Shown here: positions 51,555 through 61,247 of the stretch, piece after piece
Position numbering within the stretch: position 1 is the first letter of the stretch
Layout of the letters: each line of letters starts with the position of its first letter
NCBI GenBank assembly: GCA_017305665.1
Contig: JAFKKH010000032.1
Coordinates: 1-64,000, forward strand
Direction: 5' to 3'
Source of the DNA: Hyphomicrobiales bacterium
GTDB taxonomy: Bacteria > Pseudomonadota > Alphaproteobacteria > Rhizobiales > Xanthobacteraceae
Length of the DNA stretch: 64,000 nt
Translations under genes and position numbers: made by a program
Notes under the pieces: generated by a model
Seen by the model: only the letters and a program-made list of their open reading frames with translations
What the model was told of the DNA's origin: nothing
The model's database searches: none

Positions 51555-52856
51555 TCAAACCGAGGTGATGCGTTGTCTGTAATCGATGATGAATACGGAG
51601 CAGAAGAACAGGCCGATCCCTGTTCCGGCGAAAAGCATAAGCGCGTAGAAGTAGGAGCCGGTCGCTTGCACAATCAACCCGACCACGATCGGAATGCCAA
51701 TGCCAGCGATGTTGCCGCCGAAATTCATCAATCCACCGACTGTGCCGGCACGTTGGCGTGACCCCAAGAGTGACGGAAGAACCCAGTAGACACCGCACCA
51801 CCTGAGGAAAAACAACGTTACAGACAGCATGATCACGCATTCGAGCGGATTATGGATCTGAGCGACCACGTAAATCGATATGGTCGCGAGCGCCGAAGCA
51901 AATCCGAAGATCGTTTTGAAGACCTTCGAATGCGACGCGCCCGATTCCAGCCACTTGTCCGCGACCCAGCCACCAACCAGTTCGCCGATGAAGCCAACGA
52001 AGAACATGGAGAACACGGCACCGCCCATCTGCTTGATGTCGAAGCCGTACACGGCGGAAAGGTAGACCGGCATCCAGGTGAGCAAGCCCGCGAATAGCGC
52101 CTGCATGCACATATAACCAAAGAATAGCCCCCAAACCGAGCGATACTTGAAGAAGTCGATAAACCGGACATTGCCACTATCGCTTACGCTGGCACCCTCG
52201 GCTTTGTGCGCGGCTTCTATGTAGTCAACCTCACCTTTATTGATCAGAGGGTGGTCGGCGACATGATCGCGGATGTACCAATACGCGAAAAGCCCAAGTG
52301 CGATCGTACCAACACCCGTGACGATGAAGGCGGCCCGCCAGGACTCAAACCAAACTATCAAGCCGGAAATGATCGCACCACCGAGAGCGACGCCGAGCGG
52401 TGCACCGCTGTCGAGCAATGTCGCGCCACGCCCACGTTCACTCCGCGTCATCCAAATGCCAACGAGCTTGCCGCCCGCTGGAGACATCGGGGCTTCAACT
52501 ACACCGAGACCCAATCGCATCAACATCAATGTGATCCAATGGGTACAACCTGCAGCCATCGCCTGAAATACGCCCCAGGCCAACGTCGAGAACCCGATTA
52601 CGCGGCGCGCACCGAACCGATCGGTCAACATCCCGCCAGGCACCTGCATAAGCGCATAGGTCCAATAGAACGAACTGAGTAGTATACCCTGGTACGCGGG
52701 CTCAATGCCGAACTCCTTCGAGATGAGCGGCATCGCCACCGCAACCGAAGTTCGGTCGACATAGTTCACAGCAAGCATCAGCAATAAAAGGACGAAGATC
52801 GTCCATCTTATCTTCGATGGTTTTGTAGCTGCCGCTTCTCCGACGATCGTGGACAT
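51555..52856 (-). CDS. MFS transporter (anion:cation symporter family)
   Basis: About 433 residues from ATG 52856 with AGGGGGAA just upstream; the frame to 52904 lacks family features. Twelve membrane segments; the start LLMLAVNYVDRTSVAVAMPL, PGGMLTDRFGARRVIGFS and VVEAPMSPAGGKLVGIWM are typical of the ACS group (hexuronate, phthalate, tartrate carriers). It is the first gene of the operon that ends with hydantoinase and so probably brings in its substrate, an organic anion. The GntR-type double operator lies 60 bases upstream. Confidence 0.9.
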   Translation of the reverse strand: MSTIVGEAAATKPSKIRWTIFVLLLLMLAVNYVDRTSVAVAMPLISKEFGIEPAYQGILLSSFYWTYALMQVPGGMLTDRFGARRVIGFSTLAWGVFQAMAAGCTHWITLMLMRLGLGVVEAPMSPAGGKLVGIWMTRSERGRGATLLDSGAPLGVALGGAIISGLIVWFESWRAAFIVTGVGTIALGLFAYWYIRDHVADHPLINKGEVDYIEAAHKAEGASVSDSGNVRFIDFFKYRSVWGLFFGYMCMQALFAGLLTWMPVYLSAVYGFDIKQMGGAVFSMFFVGFIGELVGGWVADKWLESGASHSKVFKTIFGFASALATISIYVVAQIHNPLECVIMLSVTLFFLRWCGVYWVLPSLLGSRQRAGTVGGLMNFGGNIAGIGIPIVVGLIVQATGSYFYALMLFAGTGIGLFFCSVFIIDYRQRITSV

Positions 52857-53226
52857 GATTCCCCCTGCTCCCCGCAGACCATGCGAAAGAGCAATTGATT
52901 TCACGTCATCGTAATATTGTCAACAATATGATATAGTATTGTTGACAATACTTGCTAAGTAGCGACGCGGAGAGTTCCGCAGGTACTAAATTTGGTTGGC
53001 CTTGCGGCGCTTCTCAAGTTGCTCGCCGTACGCGCTGTCACCAAAAAATGGTGAAACACCCTTCTCGGTGTCCATCAAACCGGCAGCAGCTCAGAAGTGA
53101 ACAATAAGTCGTCGCTCCCATCCATTGAATGAGCTGTTGACTCCGTGCCCGCTGCGGGTTGTTGACGAGCTTGTCGCACGATAAGCGGACAATGCTCTCA
53201 CCACATGAACTTTGAGCAACTCCCGG
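52857..53226. other. Control region of the MFS-hydantoinase operon
   Basis: 370 bases between the operon start and the end of the LysR gene. The first 100 bases hold the double operator; the rest shows a small cacc-aaaaaat-ggtg hairpin (53040-53054) and no gene. Confidence 0.5.
52914..52950. promoter_or_regulatory. Double GntR-type operator ATTGTcaACAAT/ATTGTtgACAAT
   Basis: TATTGTCAACAATA (52915-52928) and TATTGTTGACAATA (52937-52950) are exact reverse complements of each other, spaced 22 bases, two helical turns. ATTGT-N2-ACAAT is a typical FCD-GntR operator. They lie about 60 bases before the MFS start and contain a TTGACA that may be the -35 box, so binding would repress. Confidence 0.7.
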
Positions 53227-54141
53227 TCAGCCCCTTTCGGATGCCGTCATATCGCCGATAGCCTGCCAGAAGGCTTCAGCCGTACGCGACTGGCGATGGA
53301 CGGGTCGTATCAATCTTATGTCCACATCGATTGAAAGACTCCCGTGCGCGGGATCGACGAGACGGCCCGCGGCAATATCTTCAGCCGCGACCGTCTCCGG
53401 CAGCCACGCGACACCGTGACCTTGCCGCGCCATGCTCAGCAACGTGACCGCAAGCTGACCCGTAAACACGTTGTCGAGCGACAGAGCTTTCTTTTTCGCA
53501 CACACCGCATTCAAGATGCGACCCAAACCCGACTGAGTGCTGTACGACAAAAAACGCGAGGGGGACGTTGAGAGCCCGGGCAACGGCCACTTCGCCTTGT
53601 GATTTTCGTCGGGCACGCAGAGAGGTACCAACACATCCCTGCCAACGACGATGCTTTTGAATTGCGACGAGTCGAAGCGAGTCACGACGTCTTGATGGTA
53701 GTGGCAGAGCAAGAATTCCGCCTCGCCTCGAAGCATGATCTGCTCGCAGGCTTCCATCGAGTCCGAGATCAGATTGAGCGGCCCCAAGGTTTCGAATAGC
53801 GGATGGCCCCTGATCCAGCCCGGAAAAAAAACAAACGACAGCGCATGTGTCGCCGCGATGGTCAGTATCGAAGCTTCCTTGCTTGCAACCTCAAGAGCCT
53901 CCTGACGCACCCGATGCAAGTTGCGCGTCAGCTCTTCTGCGTGAATTCGCACAAACTTGCCGGCCGGTGTGAGTTCGGTCCCGTGTGGGGAGCGAACAAA
54001 AAGATGCGTCCCAAACCAGGCCTCGAGCGACTGAATACGGCGGCTGAATGCCGGCTGAGTGACGTTACGCAACTCCGCTGCGCGAGAGAACGTCTTGTGT
54101 GCCGCGAGTGCCAGGAAGTCCTCGAGCCAGCTCAACTCCAT
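53227..54141 (-). CDS. LysR family transcriptional regulator
   Basis: A 304-residue regulator from ATG 54141 after AGGAAAGG; the extra 27 residues to 54222 are not conserved. The helix-turn-helix is LEDFLALAAHKTFSRAAELR with NVTQPAFSRRIQSLEAWFG; the effector domain follows from residue 90. It is divergent from the DctA-type carrier and D-tartrate dehydratase and probably activates them in response to tartrate or a similar acid. Confidence 0.9.
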   Translation of the reverse strand: MELSWLEDFLALAAHKTFSRAAELRNVTQPAFSRRIQSLEAWFGTHLFVRSPHGTELTPAGKFVRIHAEELTRNLHRVRQEALEVASKEASILTIAATHALSFVFFPGWIRGHPLFETLGPLNLISDSMEACEQIMLRGEAEFLLCHYHQDVVTRFDSSQFKSIVVGRDVLVPLCVPDENHKAKWPLPGLSTSPSRFLSYSTQSGLGRILNAVCAKKKALSLDNVFTGQLAVTLLSMARQGHGVAWLPETVAAEDIAAGRLVDPAHGSLSIDVDIRLIRPVHRQSRTAEAFWQAIGDMTASERG

Positions 54142-54268
54142 AGCGATGCCTTTCCTGCATGACGAAAGCCGATCTTGGCATTGGGCAGCCGTGCTCGCGC
54201 GGTATATCACGCCTTTAATCAATCAACTGACCTTCAGCTAGAAAAAAATATCACGCGAGGAAACAGCT

Positions 54269-55588
54269 ATGCTGCGAGCATGGATGGGAAAGTTGTATGT
54301 CCAGGTTCTCATTGGCATATTTGTCGGCCTTCTGGTCGGACTGTTCGTCCCGGACGTAGCGGTCAAGCTTCAGCCCCTTGCGAACGGCTTCATCAAGCTC
54401 ATCAAAATGCTGCTTGCCCCGATCATTTTCGGGACGGTCGTCCTCGGCATGGCGAAAATGGGCAACATCAAGGAGGTCGGACGCATCGGCGTTCGCGCTC
54501 TCCTGTATTTTGAGATTCTGTCCACCCTGGCGCTCGTCATCGGTCTCGTCGTCGTCAATGTCGTTCGTCCAGGCGTCGGAATGAACATCGATGCGTCCCA
54601 CATCGATGCCAGCGCGATCTCCAGCTATACAAAAACAGCAGCATCCCAGGGCGGGATCGTCCACTTCTTCATGGACATCATTCCCACCACGATCGTGGAC
54701 GCCTTCTCAAGAGGGGCGATGCTGCAGGTCATTTTCATATCGATCATGATGGGGATAGCGCTCGTCCAGATTGGCGAAAGAGGCAAGCCGCTGGTCGACG
54801 TGATCGATGCAATGCTGCAGTCGCTGTTCCGCATCGTCGCAATGGTCATGCGCCTCGCTCCGATCGGAGCTGGCGCGGGCGTCGCCTATACGATCGGGCG
54901 TTATGGCGTGGGCTCGCTCTGGGCTCTCGGCTGGCTGATGCTGTGCGTCTACATCACATCGGTTGTGTTCGTCGTGCTAATCATAGGAAGCGTTGCAAGG
55001 TGGTCCGGCTTCCCGCTCATGCACTTCATGCGTTATTTCAAGGATGAACTCCTGATCACCCTGGCTACGTGTTCGACCGAGGCCGTCCTGCCACGAATGA
55101 TGGCAAAGCTGGAGCGGCTCGGATGCAGTCGATCGGTGGTCGGCCTGGTATTGCCGACGGGCTACACGTTTAACGCCGACGGCACGTGCATCTACCTGAC
55201 CATGGCAGCTATCTTTGTTGCTCAGGCGACCAACACGCCGCTGACCTTGATCGATCAAGTCGTGGTCCTGGGCGTGCTGCTTCTCACATCGAAGGGATCC
55301 GCCGGCGTCGCGGGCGCGGGCTTCGTGACGCTGGCCGCGACCTTGTCCAGCATCGGAACGGTGCCGGTGACAGGTCTGGTGCTCTTGCTCGGCGTCGATC
55401 GCTTCATGAACGAGGCACGGGCCGTGACCAACCTGATCGGCAACGGAGTGGCGACGATCGCGATTGCGAAGTGGGAAGGCGCCTTGGACCAGGCGATGGT
55501 CCAGGAAGTCATCGACGAACAAAGAGGCACGGCGCCGCCCCGCATTATCGACAGCGAGCCGGAACTGGCCGCGATCGCAGAAAAATGA
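54269..55588 (+). CDS. dctA: Dicarboxylate/amino acid:cation symporter (DctA-type)
   Basis: A 439-residue carrier of the DAACS family. LYVQVLIGIFVGLLVGLFVP starts helix 1, IKMLLAPIIFGTVVLGMA follows, and the substrate-binding hairpins and helix 8 motifs are visible: ATCSTEAVLPRMM, LPTGYTFNADGTCIY and TSKGSAGVAGAGF. This is the C4-dicarboxylate pattern. GAGGAAACAGCT precedes the ATG. It is followed by D-tartrate dehydratase after 44 bases, so tartrate or malate is a likely cargo. Confidence 0.92.
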   Translation: MLRAWMGKLYVQVLIGIFVGLLVGLFVPDVAVKLQPLANGFIKLIKMLLAPIIFGTVVLGMAKMGNIKEVGRIGVRALLYFEILSTLALVIGLVVVNVVRPGVGMNIDASHIDASAISSYTKTAASQGGIVHFFMDIIPTTIVDAFSRGAMLQVIFISIMMGIALVQIGERGKPLVDVIDAMLQSLFRIVAMVMRLAPIGAGAGVAYTIGRYGVGSLWALGWLMLCVYITSVVFVVLIIGSVARWSGFPLMHFMRYFKDELLITLATCSTEAVLPRMMAKLERLGCSRSVVGLVLPTGYTFNADGTCIYLTMAAIFVAQATNTPLTLIDQVVVLGVLLLTSKGSAGVAGAGFVTLAATLSSIGTVPVTGLVLLLGVDRFMNEARAVTNLIGNGVATIAIAKWEGALDQAMVQEVIDEQRGTAPPRIIDSEPELAAIAEK

Positions 55589-55632
55589 CAAACAATGCCG
55601 CCGACAGATGAATCCAACGCAAGGAACCTGCC

Positions 55633-56793
55633 ATGAAGATCGTTGATATCCGCGAGGTTACGGCGCCGATTGCCTCGTCCATTTCGAACGCCTACATCGA
55701 CTTCTCCAAGATGACGCTATCGCTTGTGGCGGTGGTGACCGACGTCATCCGCGACGGTCGGCGTGTCGTCGGTTATGGCTTCAACTCCAACGGCCGGTAT
55801 GGTCAAGGCGGTCTCATCCGCGAGCGATTTGCCCCTCGCATCATGGAGGCGCCGGCCAATTCCCTCCTCAACGACGCCGGCGACAATCTGGATCCCGACC
55901 GGATCTGGAACACCATGATGAAAAATGAAAAGCCGGGCGGTCACGGCGAGCGGTCGGTTGCCGTCGGCACGATCGATATGGCGGTTTGGGATGCAACGGC
56001 CAAGATCACCCAAATGCCCCTCTTCCGCTTGCTGGCCAAACGGCACGGACGCGAGGCAAATCCGAAGGTGTTTGTTTATGCCGCTGGCGGTTACTACTAT
56101 CCGGGCAAAGGCATCGACGCGCTTTGCGATGAAATGCAGAGCTACATCGACCGGGGCTACTCCGTCGTGAAGATGAAGATCGGCAACAGCATTGCCGAAG
56201 ACCAGCCCCGCATCGAAGCCGTTCTCAAGAAGATCAGCGGAAAAGCGCAACTCTGCGTGGACGCCAACGGCCGGCTGACGCTCGAGGACGGGATTGCCTA
56301 CGCCAAGATGCTGCGCGACTACCCGCTGTTCTGGTACGAAGAGGTCGGCGACCCGCTGGACTTCGCGCTTCAGGCGGCGCTTGCTGAGTTCTATCCGGGG
56401 CCGATGGCAACAGGTGAAAATCTGTTCAGTCATCAGGACGCGCGAAACCTGCTGCGATATGGCGGCATGCGGCCCGACCGGGATTGGTTGCAGTTCGATT
56501 GCGCCCTGTCGTACGGCCTGTGCGAATATCAACGCACGCTCGAGGTGCTCAAGGTGGCCGGATGGTCGCCGAGCCGCTGCGTCCCGCACGGCGGGCACCA
56601 GATGTCACTGAACATTGCAGCAGGACTTGGATTGGGAGGCAACGAAAGCTACCCGGACCTCTTCCAGCCCTACGGCGGATTCCCCGATGGCGTGAGGGTG
56701 GAGGACAGCCGTATCGTCATGCCCGATATTCCCGGCATCGGCTTTGAAGGCAAGTCAGATCTCATCAAGGTCATGCGAGAACTGGCCGAGTAA
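55633..56793 (+). CDS. tarD: D-tartrate dehydratase (enolase superfamily)
   Basis: A 386-residue mandelate-racemase-subgroup enzyme that closely matches the Bradyrhizobium TarD as I remember it. It would dehydrate D-tartrate to oxaloacetate. Catalytic residues: K180/K182 in VVKMKIG, metal ligands D210 (CVDANGR), E236 (WYEEVGD) and E262 (ATGENLFSHQD), and H319 in VPHGGHQ; all are shifted by two to three from the published enzyme. The family-specific GYGFNSNGRYGQGGLIRERF block is present. It follows the carrier gene and is followed by a hairpin. Confidence 0.92.
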   Translation: MKIVDIREVTAPIASSISNAYIDFSKMTLSLVAVVTDVIRDGRRVVGYGFNSNGRYGQGGLIRERFAPRIMEAPANSLLNDAGDNLDPDRIWNTMMKNEKPGGHGERSVAVGTIDMAVWDATAKITQMPLFRLLAKRHGREANPKVFVYAAGGYYYPGKGIDALCDEMQSYIDRGYSVVKMKIGNSIAEDQPRIEAVLKKISGKAQLCVDANGRLTLEDGIAYAKMLRDYPLFWYEEVGDPLDFALQAALAEFYPGPMATGENLFSHQDARNLLRYGGMRPDRDWLQFDCALSYGLCEYQRTLEVLKVAGWSPSRCVPHGGHQMSLNIAAGLGLGGNESYPDLFQPYGGFPDGVRVEDSRIVMPDIPGIGFEGKSDLIKVMRELAE

Positions 56794-56805
56794 AAACAAA
56801 AAACG

Positions 56806-56840
56806 TTGCCCGCGAAGAGCTGAAAATCCTTCGCGGGCAA
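56806..56840. terminator. Strong hairpin after tarD
   Basis: TTGCCCGCGAAG (56806-56817) and CTTCGCGGGCAA (56829-56840) form a perfect 12-base stem with an 11-base loop. On the plus strand an A-rich tract precedes it and no T-tract follows, so as an intrinsic terminator it suits the minus strand best; on the plus strand it may stabilise the tarD mRNA or stop weakly. Confidence 0.6.
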
Positions 56841-56992
56841 TCCGACTCACATGCACCGGACGGCGGGTTGATCGCGACCAATCCGCCATTTGAAGAGTCG
56901 CCGCTTCCGGCCGCAGATTCGATACATCGAGAAGGACCTGACTCGACAGCCGTTCGCCGCAAGTGAGCTCTCGACCTTGATAGGAGACTGCA

Positions 56993-58097
56993 TTGGACAG
57001 TGATCGCGACCCCGCAGAGACACGTGAATGGCTGGATGCCCTGGATTCCGTCGAAGCATTCGAAGGTGTCGGAAGAGTTGACGAGCTATTGAGCGACATC
57101 GTCGGAGCGGCGCGACGCAAGGGAGCGAAGCTTCCTTTTGCGGCGAATACCGCCTACGTCAACACGATTCCCCCGCATGCCGAACAGGCGCATCCCGGCG
57201 ATCGCACGATCGAGCACAGGATTCGTTCGGTCATCAGATGGAACGCGGCCGCCATCGTTCTTCGCGCCAACAAGACATCGTCCGAACTGGGCGGACATAT
57301 CGCCAGTTTCCAGTCTTCGGCGACATTATACGATACCGGCTTCACGCATTTCTGGCACGCGCCAACACAGCCACCTGATTGCGTCGACCATCCCGAACTG
57401 CATTTGCTACGACCCGACCTATTCGTATGAGGTCGCGGTCATCGTCCGGGACGGTCTGCGCCGGATGATCGGCGAGCAGGAAGACGTCTATTATTACCTG
57501 ACGACGCTGAACGAAAACTATGAACATCCCGCGATGCCGAAAGGAGTCGAGGGCGACATCATCAAGGGCATGTACCGTCTCAGGGGGCCGCAGAAGAAAG
57601 GCGCCCTTCGCGTTCAACTTCTGGGTTCGGGAGCCATCCTGCGGGAAGTTCTCGCCGGCGCCGATTTGCTTGAGAAGGATTTTGGCGTTGTCGCCGACAT
57701 CTGGAGCGTGACGAGCTTCAGCGAACTTCGCCGCGAAGCCCTCGAGGTCGAACGCTGGAACATGCTCAACCCGCTGGAAACACCGCGCAAGTCACACATC
57801 GAAACCTGCCTGGGCGAGGCTGGTCCGACGATTGCGTCCACCGACTATATGAAACTGTTCGCGGATCAGATCCGACCCTTCGTCAAGGGCAGCTACCGGG
57901 TGTTGGGCACCGACGGCTTCGGGCGCTCGGACTACCGTAGCGCCTTGCGGGCCCATTTCGAGATCGACCGTCATTTCGTGGCAGTCGCCGCACTCAAATC
58001 GCTGGCCGATGAGAACAAGATATCATCGACCAAAGTTGCCGAGGCCATCCGGAAATACGGCATCGATCCGGCCAAACCAAGTCCCGTGCGGGTTTAA
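56993..58097 (+). pseudogene. aceE: Pyruvate dehydrogenase E1 with large internal deletion and frameshift
   Basis: From TTG 56993 (after TAGGAGA) the first 125 codons encode a normal AceE N-terminus: RDPAETREWLDALDSV, YVNTIPP, HRIRSVIRWNAAAIVLRA, LGGHIASFQSSATLYDTGF. Near 57362-57373 the text jumps to the AceE C-terminal part in another frame: HSHLIASTIPNCICYDPTYS, YYYLTTLNENYEHPAMP, LLGSGAILREV, ASTDYMKLFADQI and RVLGTDGFGRSD. About 500 residues of the usual near-890, including the thiamine-diphosphate domains, are missing. It cannot be catalytic. The C-terminal frame could still give a fragment. The E2 and E3 genes after it are intact. Confidence 0.9.
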
Positions 58098-58183
58098 CGC
58101 ATCGGATCCGACGAACGATATCAAGCCGATCATCTGCGATCGCCGGAGAGTCCGGTACCGGCCTTCCGAGGGGAGAGACGAGA

Positions 58184-59458
58184 GTGGCAACAGTCGAAGT
58201 TAAGGTTCCGGATATCGGCGACTTCAAGGACGTACCTGTCATTGAGATCGCCGTGAAGGTCGGTGACATCGTCAAGATCGACGATCCGCTGATCACGCTT
58301 GAGTCCGACAAGGCGACGATGGAGGTGCCGTCATCGATCGCGGGCAAGATCGCGGATATTCTGGTTAAGCAGGGCGACAGGGTCAGCCAGGGCATCGCGA
58401 TCGTGACCGTCGAGGCCGACGGCGCATCGGCGGCAGCGCCCGCTCCGGCGGCGGCGCCTGTGTCCCCCGCACTGGCGGCGCCGGTCTCCCCCGCGCAGAA
58501 GGCCGCGCCGGCGGAAGCAACGGGACCCGCCATTGCCGACTTCTCCGGCGTCCATGCGAGTCCCGGCGTCCGGCGTCTGGCGCGCGAACTCGGTGTCGAT
58601 CTCACAAAACTCGCCGGCACCGGCGAGAAAGGTCGCGTGACCAAGGACGATTTGAAAGCCTCGCTCGCGGGCACCGGCAAAGGCAACGCGGATGCCGTTA
58701 TGTCCGGTGGGTCGGGCATCCCGGAAATACCGGCCGTGGATTTTTCCAGGTTCGGGCCGATCGAGACCAAGGCACTGGTGCGGATCAAGCGAATCTCCGG
58801 CCCGTTCCTTCACCGCGCGTGGCTTAACATTCCGCACGTCACACACAACGACGATGCCGATATCACCGAGCTCGACAAGTATCGCAAGGAACTCGACGAG
58901 ATCGCCAAAGGCGACAAGACAGCGCCCTATCGCGTCTCGCTTTTACCGTTCCTGATGAAGGCGTCCGTCAATGCACTCAAGGCATTTCCGGAGTTCAACG
59001 CGTCACTTTCACCGGAGAAGGATGCGCTGATCTACAAGAAATACTACAACATCGGGATTGCCGTGGACACGCCCGAGGGGCTGGTCGTCCCGGTGGTGCA
59101 GGACGTCGATCGCAAAGGCGTCGTCGAAATCAGCCGCGAGCTCGGCCTGATCTCCGGCAAGGCGCGTGACGGAAAGCTTTCGCCGGCGGAAATGCAAGGC
59201 GCGACCTTCACCATCTCGTCGCTGGGCGGCATTGGCGGGACGGCGTTCACACCGATCGTCAACGCGCCCGAGGTGGCAATCCTTGGCGTGGTGCGCTCGA
59301 AAATGGCGCCGGTGTGGGACGGCAACGAGTTCAAGCCACGGCTGATGCTTCCGCTCTCGCTATCTTACGATCACCGTGTGATCGACGGCGCGCTGGCGGC
59401 GCGTTTCGCGCGCCATCTGGCGCATGCGCTGGAAGATGTGCGCCGTCTGGTGCTCTGA
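58184..59458 (+). CDS. aceF: Dihydrolipoamide acetyltransferase (pyruvate dehydrogenase E2)
   Basis: A 424-residue E2 starting at GTG 58184 after AGGGGAGAG. Residues 1-80 are one lipoyl domain with lysine in ESDKATMEVPS; an alanine/proline-rich linker (88-115) follows, then the E1/E3-binding domain VHASPGVRRLARELGVDL with GTGEKGRVTKDDL, and the catalytic domain ending SYDHRVIDGALAARF with the active histidine. This is the AceF type used with homodimeric E1. It lies 86 bases after the broken E1. It may now serve an E1 encoded elsewhere. Confidence 0.92.
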   Translation: MATVEVKVPDIGDFKDVPVIEIAVKVGDIVKIDDPLITLESDKATMEVPSSIAGKIADILVKQGDRVSQGIAIVTVEADGASAAAPAPAAAPVSPALAAPVSPAQKAAPAEATGPAIADFSGVHASPGVRRLARELGVDLTKLAGTGEKGRVTKDDLKASLAGTGKGNADAVMSGGSGIPEIPAVDFSRFGPIETKALVRIKRISGPFLHRAWLNIPHVTHNDDADITELDKYRKELDEIAKGDKTAPYRVSLLPFLMKASVNALKAFPEFNASLSPEKDALIYKKYYNIGIAVDTPEGLVVPVVQDVDRKGVVEISRELGLISGKARDGKLSPAEMQGATFTISSLGGIGGTAFTPIVNAPEVAILGVVRSKMAPVWDGNEFKPRLMLPLSLSYDHRVIDGALAARFARHLAHALEDVRRLVL

Positions 59459-59477
59459 CAACGACAAGGACGGCAAG

Positions 59478-61187
59478 ATGAGCACCGAGATCAAGGTTCC
59501 CGATATAGGCGATTTCAAGAATGTGCCGATCATCGAGCTCCATGTGAAGCCGGGCCAGATCGTCAATGCCGAAGACACGTTGATCACCCTGGAATCCGAC
59601 AAGGCGACCATGGACGTGCCAGCACCCGCAGCCGGCACTGTGGAAACCGTTTCAGTCAAGGTTGGCGACCGCGTCAGCCAAGGCACGACGATCCTGACGC
59701 TTGCCGGCGGCGCAAGCGCCGCAGCGCCGGCGTCCAGGGAAGCCGCATCCGACGTACCTGCGTCAAGCGGTGCGAACTACGACGTCGTCGTTCTCGGTGC
59801 CGGCCCCGGCGGCTACTCAGCAGCATTTCGCGCTGCAGACCTCGGCAAGACCGTGGCACTGATCGAACGCTGGCCTTCCCTGGGCGGCGTCTGTCTCAAT
59901 GTCGGTTGCATCCCTTCGAAGGCATTGCTGCACGCCGCCAAGGTGATCGATGAAACCAGAGAGATGTCTCTACACGGCGTCAGCTTCGCCGAACCCACGA
60001 TCAATCTCGATGCGTTGCGCGGCTGGAAGGACGGCATCGTCAAGAAACTGACCGGCGGTCTCGCCGGGCTGGCCAAGGCGCGCAAAGTCACTGTGCTGCA
60101 GGGCACCGGTACATTCGCCTCGCCGACCTCGATCAACATCGCGGCTGCGGATGGCTCACGCCAAACCGTCGGCTTTACCTCGGCCATCATCGCGGCCGGG
60201 TCGGAGCCGATCACGCCGCCGTTCATTCCGCACGACGATCCGCGCGTTCTGGACTCCACCGGCGCGCTCGAACTCGCCGATACGCCAAGGCGCCTGCTGG
60301 TGCTGGGCGGCGGCATCATCGGCCTCGAAATGGCGACTGTGTATCACGCGCTGGGCAGCCGCGTGACGGTAGCCGAGTTCATGGATCAACTGATGCCTGG
60401 CGCCGACCGCGATATCGTGTCGCCGCTGATGAAGCGCATCGAGAAGCGTTACGAGAGGATCCTGCTGAAGACGAAAGTGACTGCCGTCGCCGCGAAAGCC
60501 GACGGCCTCCACGTGACGCTGGAGGGACCCGATGGCGTCACGACCGAAATCTTCGACAAGATGCTGTGTGCCGTCGGCCGCAAGCCCAACGGCAAGCTGA
60601 TTGCCGCCGAGGCGGCAGGTGTCGCCGTCGACGAACGCGGCTATATCGCCGTCGACAAGCAGATGCGCACCAACGTCCCGAACATCTTTGCGATCGGCGA
60701 CATCGTGGGACAACCCATGCTGGCCCACAAGGCCGTGCACGAGGGACACGTCGCAGCAGAAGTCGCCTGCGGCATGAAGAGCGTGTTCGATGCTCGCGTC
60801 ATTCCGTCGGTAGCCTATACCGATCCTGAAGTCGCCTGGGTCGGCCTGACCGAGAATGAAGCAAAAGCCAGGGGGATGACGTTCGGCAAGGGCGTGTTCC
60901 CGTGGGCGGCATCGGGCCGCTCGTTGGCGCTCGGCCGTGACGAGGGCATCACCAAGGTGCTGTTCGACGACGTCACCCATCGGATCATCGGCTGCGGCAT
61001 CGTCGGTCCCAGCGCGGGTGACCTCATTGCCGAAGCAGCGCTGGCGATCGAAGTGGGCGCCGATGCCGCCGATATCGCACACACCATTCATCCGCATCCG
61101 ACTCTTTCGGAGACGGTCGGCATGGCCGCCGAGATGTTCGAGGGAACGATTACCGATCTCTACATCCCGAAGAAGAAGACGGCCTAG
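59478..61187 (+). CDS. lpdA: Dihydrolipoamide dehydrogenase (E3) with N-terminal lipoyl domain
   Basis: A 569-residue protein from ATG 59478; the frame from 59424 only overlaps the E2 end. Residues 1-80 are a lipoyl domain (lysine in ESDKATMDVPA), a short linker follows, and from about 98 a full flavoprotein: VLGAGPGGYSAAFRAADLG, redox GGVCLNVGCIPSKALL, NAD-site GGGIIGLEMATVYHALGS, FAD-site NIFAIGDI and catalytic HPHPTLSE. Lipoyl-E3 fusions are known in several proteobacteria. Nineteen bases separate it from the E2 gene. Confidence 0.93.
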   Translation: MSTEIKVPDIGDFKNVPIIELHVKPGQIVNAEDTLITLESDKATMDVPAPAAGTVETVSVKVGDRVSQGTTILTLAGGASAAAPASREAASDVPASSGANYDVVVLGAGPGGYSAAFRAADLGKTVALIERWPSLGGVCLNVGCIPSKALLHAAKVIDETREMSLHGVSFAEPTINLDALRGWKDGIVKKLTGGLAGLAKARKVTVLQGTGTFASPTSINIAAADGSRQTVGFTSAIIAAGSEPITPPFIPHDDPRVLDSTGALELADTPRRLLVLGGGIIGLEMATVYHALGSRVTVAEFMDQLMPGADRDIVSPLMKRIEKRYERILLKTKVTAVAAKADGLHVTLEGPDGVTTEIFDKMLCAVGRKPNGKLIAAEAAGVAVDERGYIAVDKQMRTNVPNIFAIGDIVGQPMLAHKAVHEGHVAAEVACGMKSVFDARVIPSVAYTDPEVAWVGLTENEAKARGMTFGKGVFPWAASGRSLALGRDEGITKVLFDDVTHRIIGCGIVGPSAGDLIAEAALAIEVGADAADIAHTIHPHPTLSETVGMAAEMFEGTITDLYIPKKKTA

Positions 61188-61247
61188 ACGCACAGACGAC
61201 CGACGACCGACGACCGAATCAGGCCACACTCAAGACCGGGGCAGCAA

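Noticed and set aside
55717-56598. 293-codon minus-strand frame opposite tarD
   Set aside because: Antisense shadow; tarD is conserved throughout.
60156-61229. 357-codon minus-strand frame opposite lpdA
   Set aside because: Antisense shadow rich in H, R and D; the plus-strand lpdA has all catalytic motifs.
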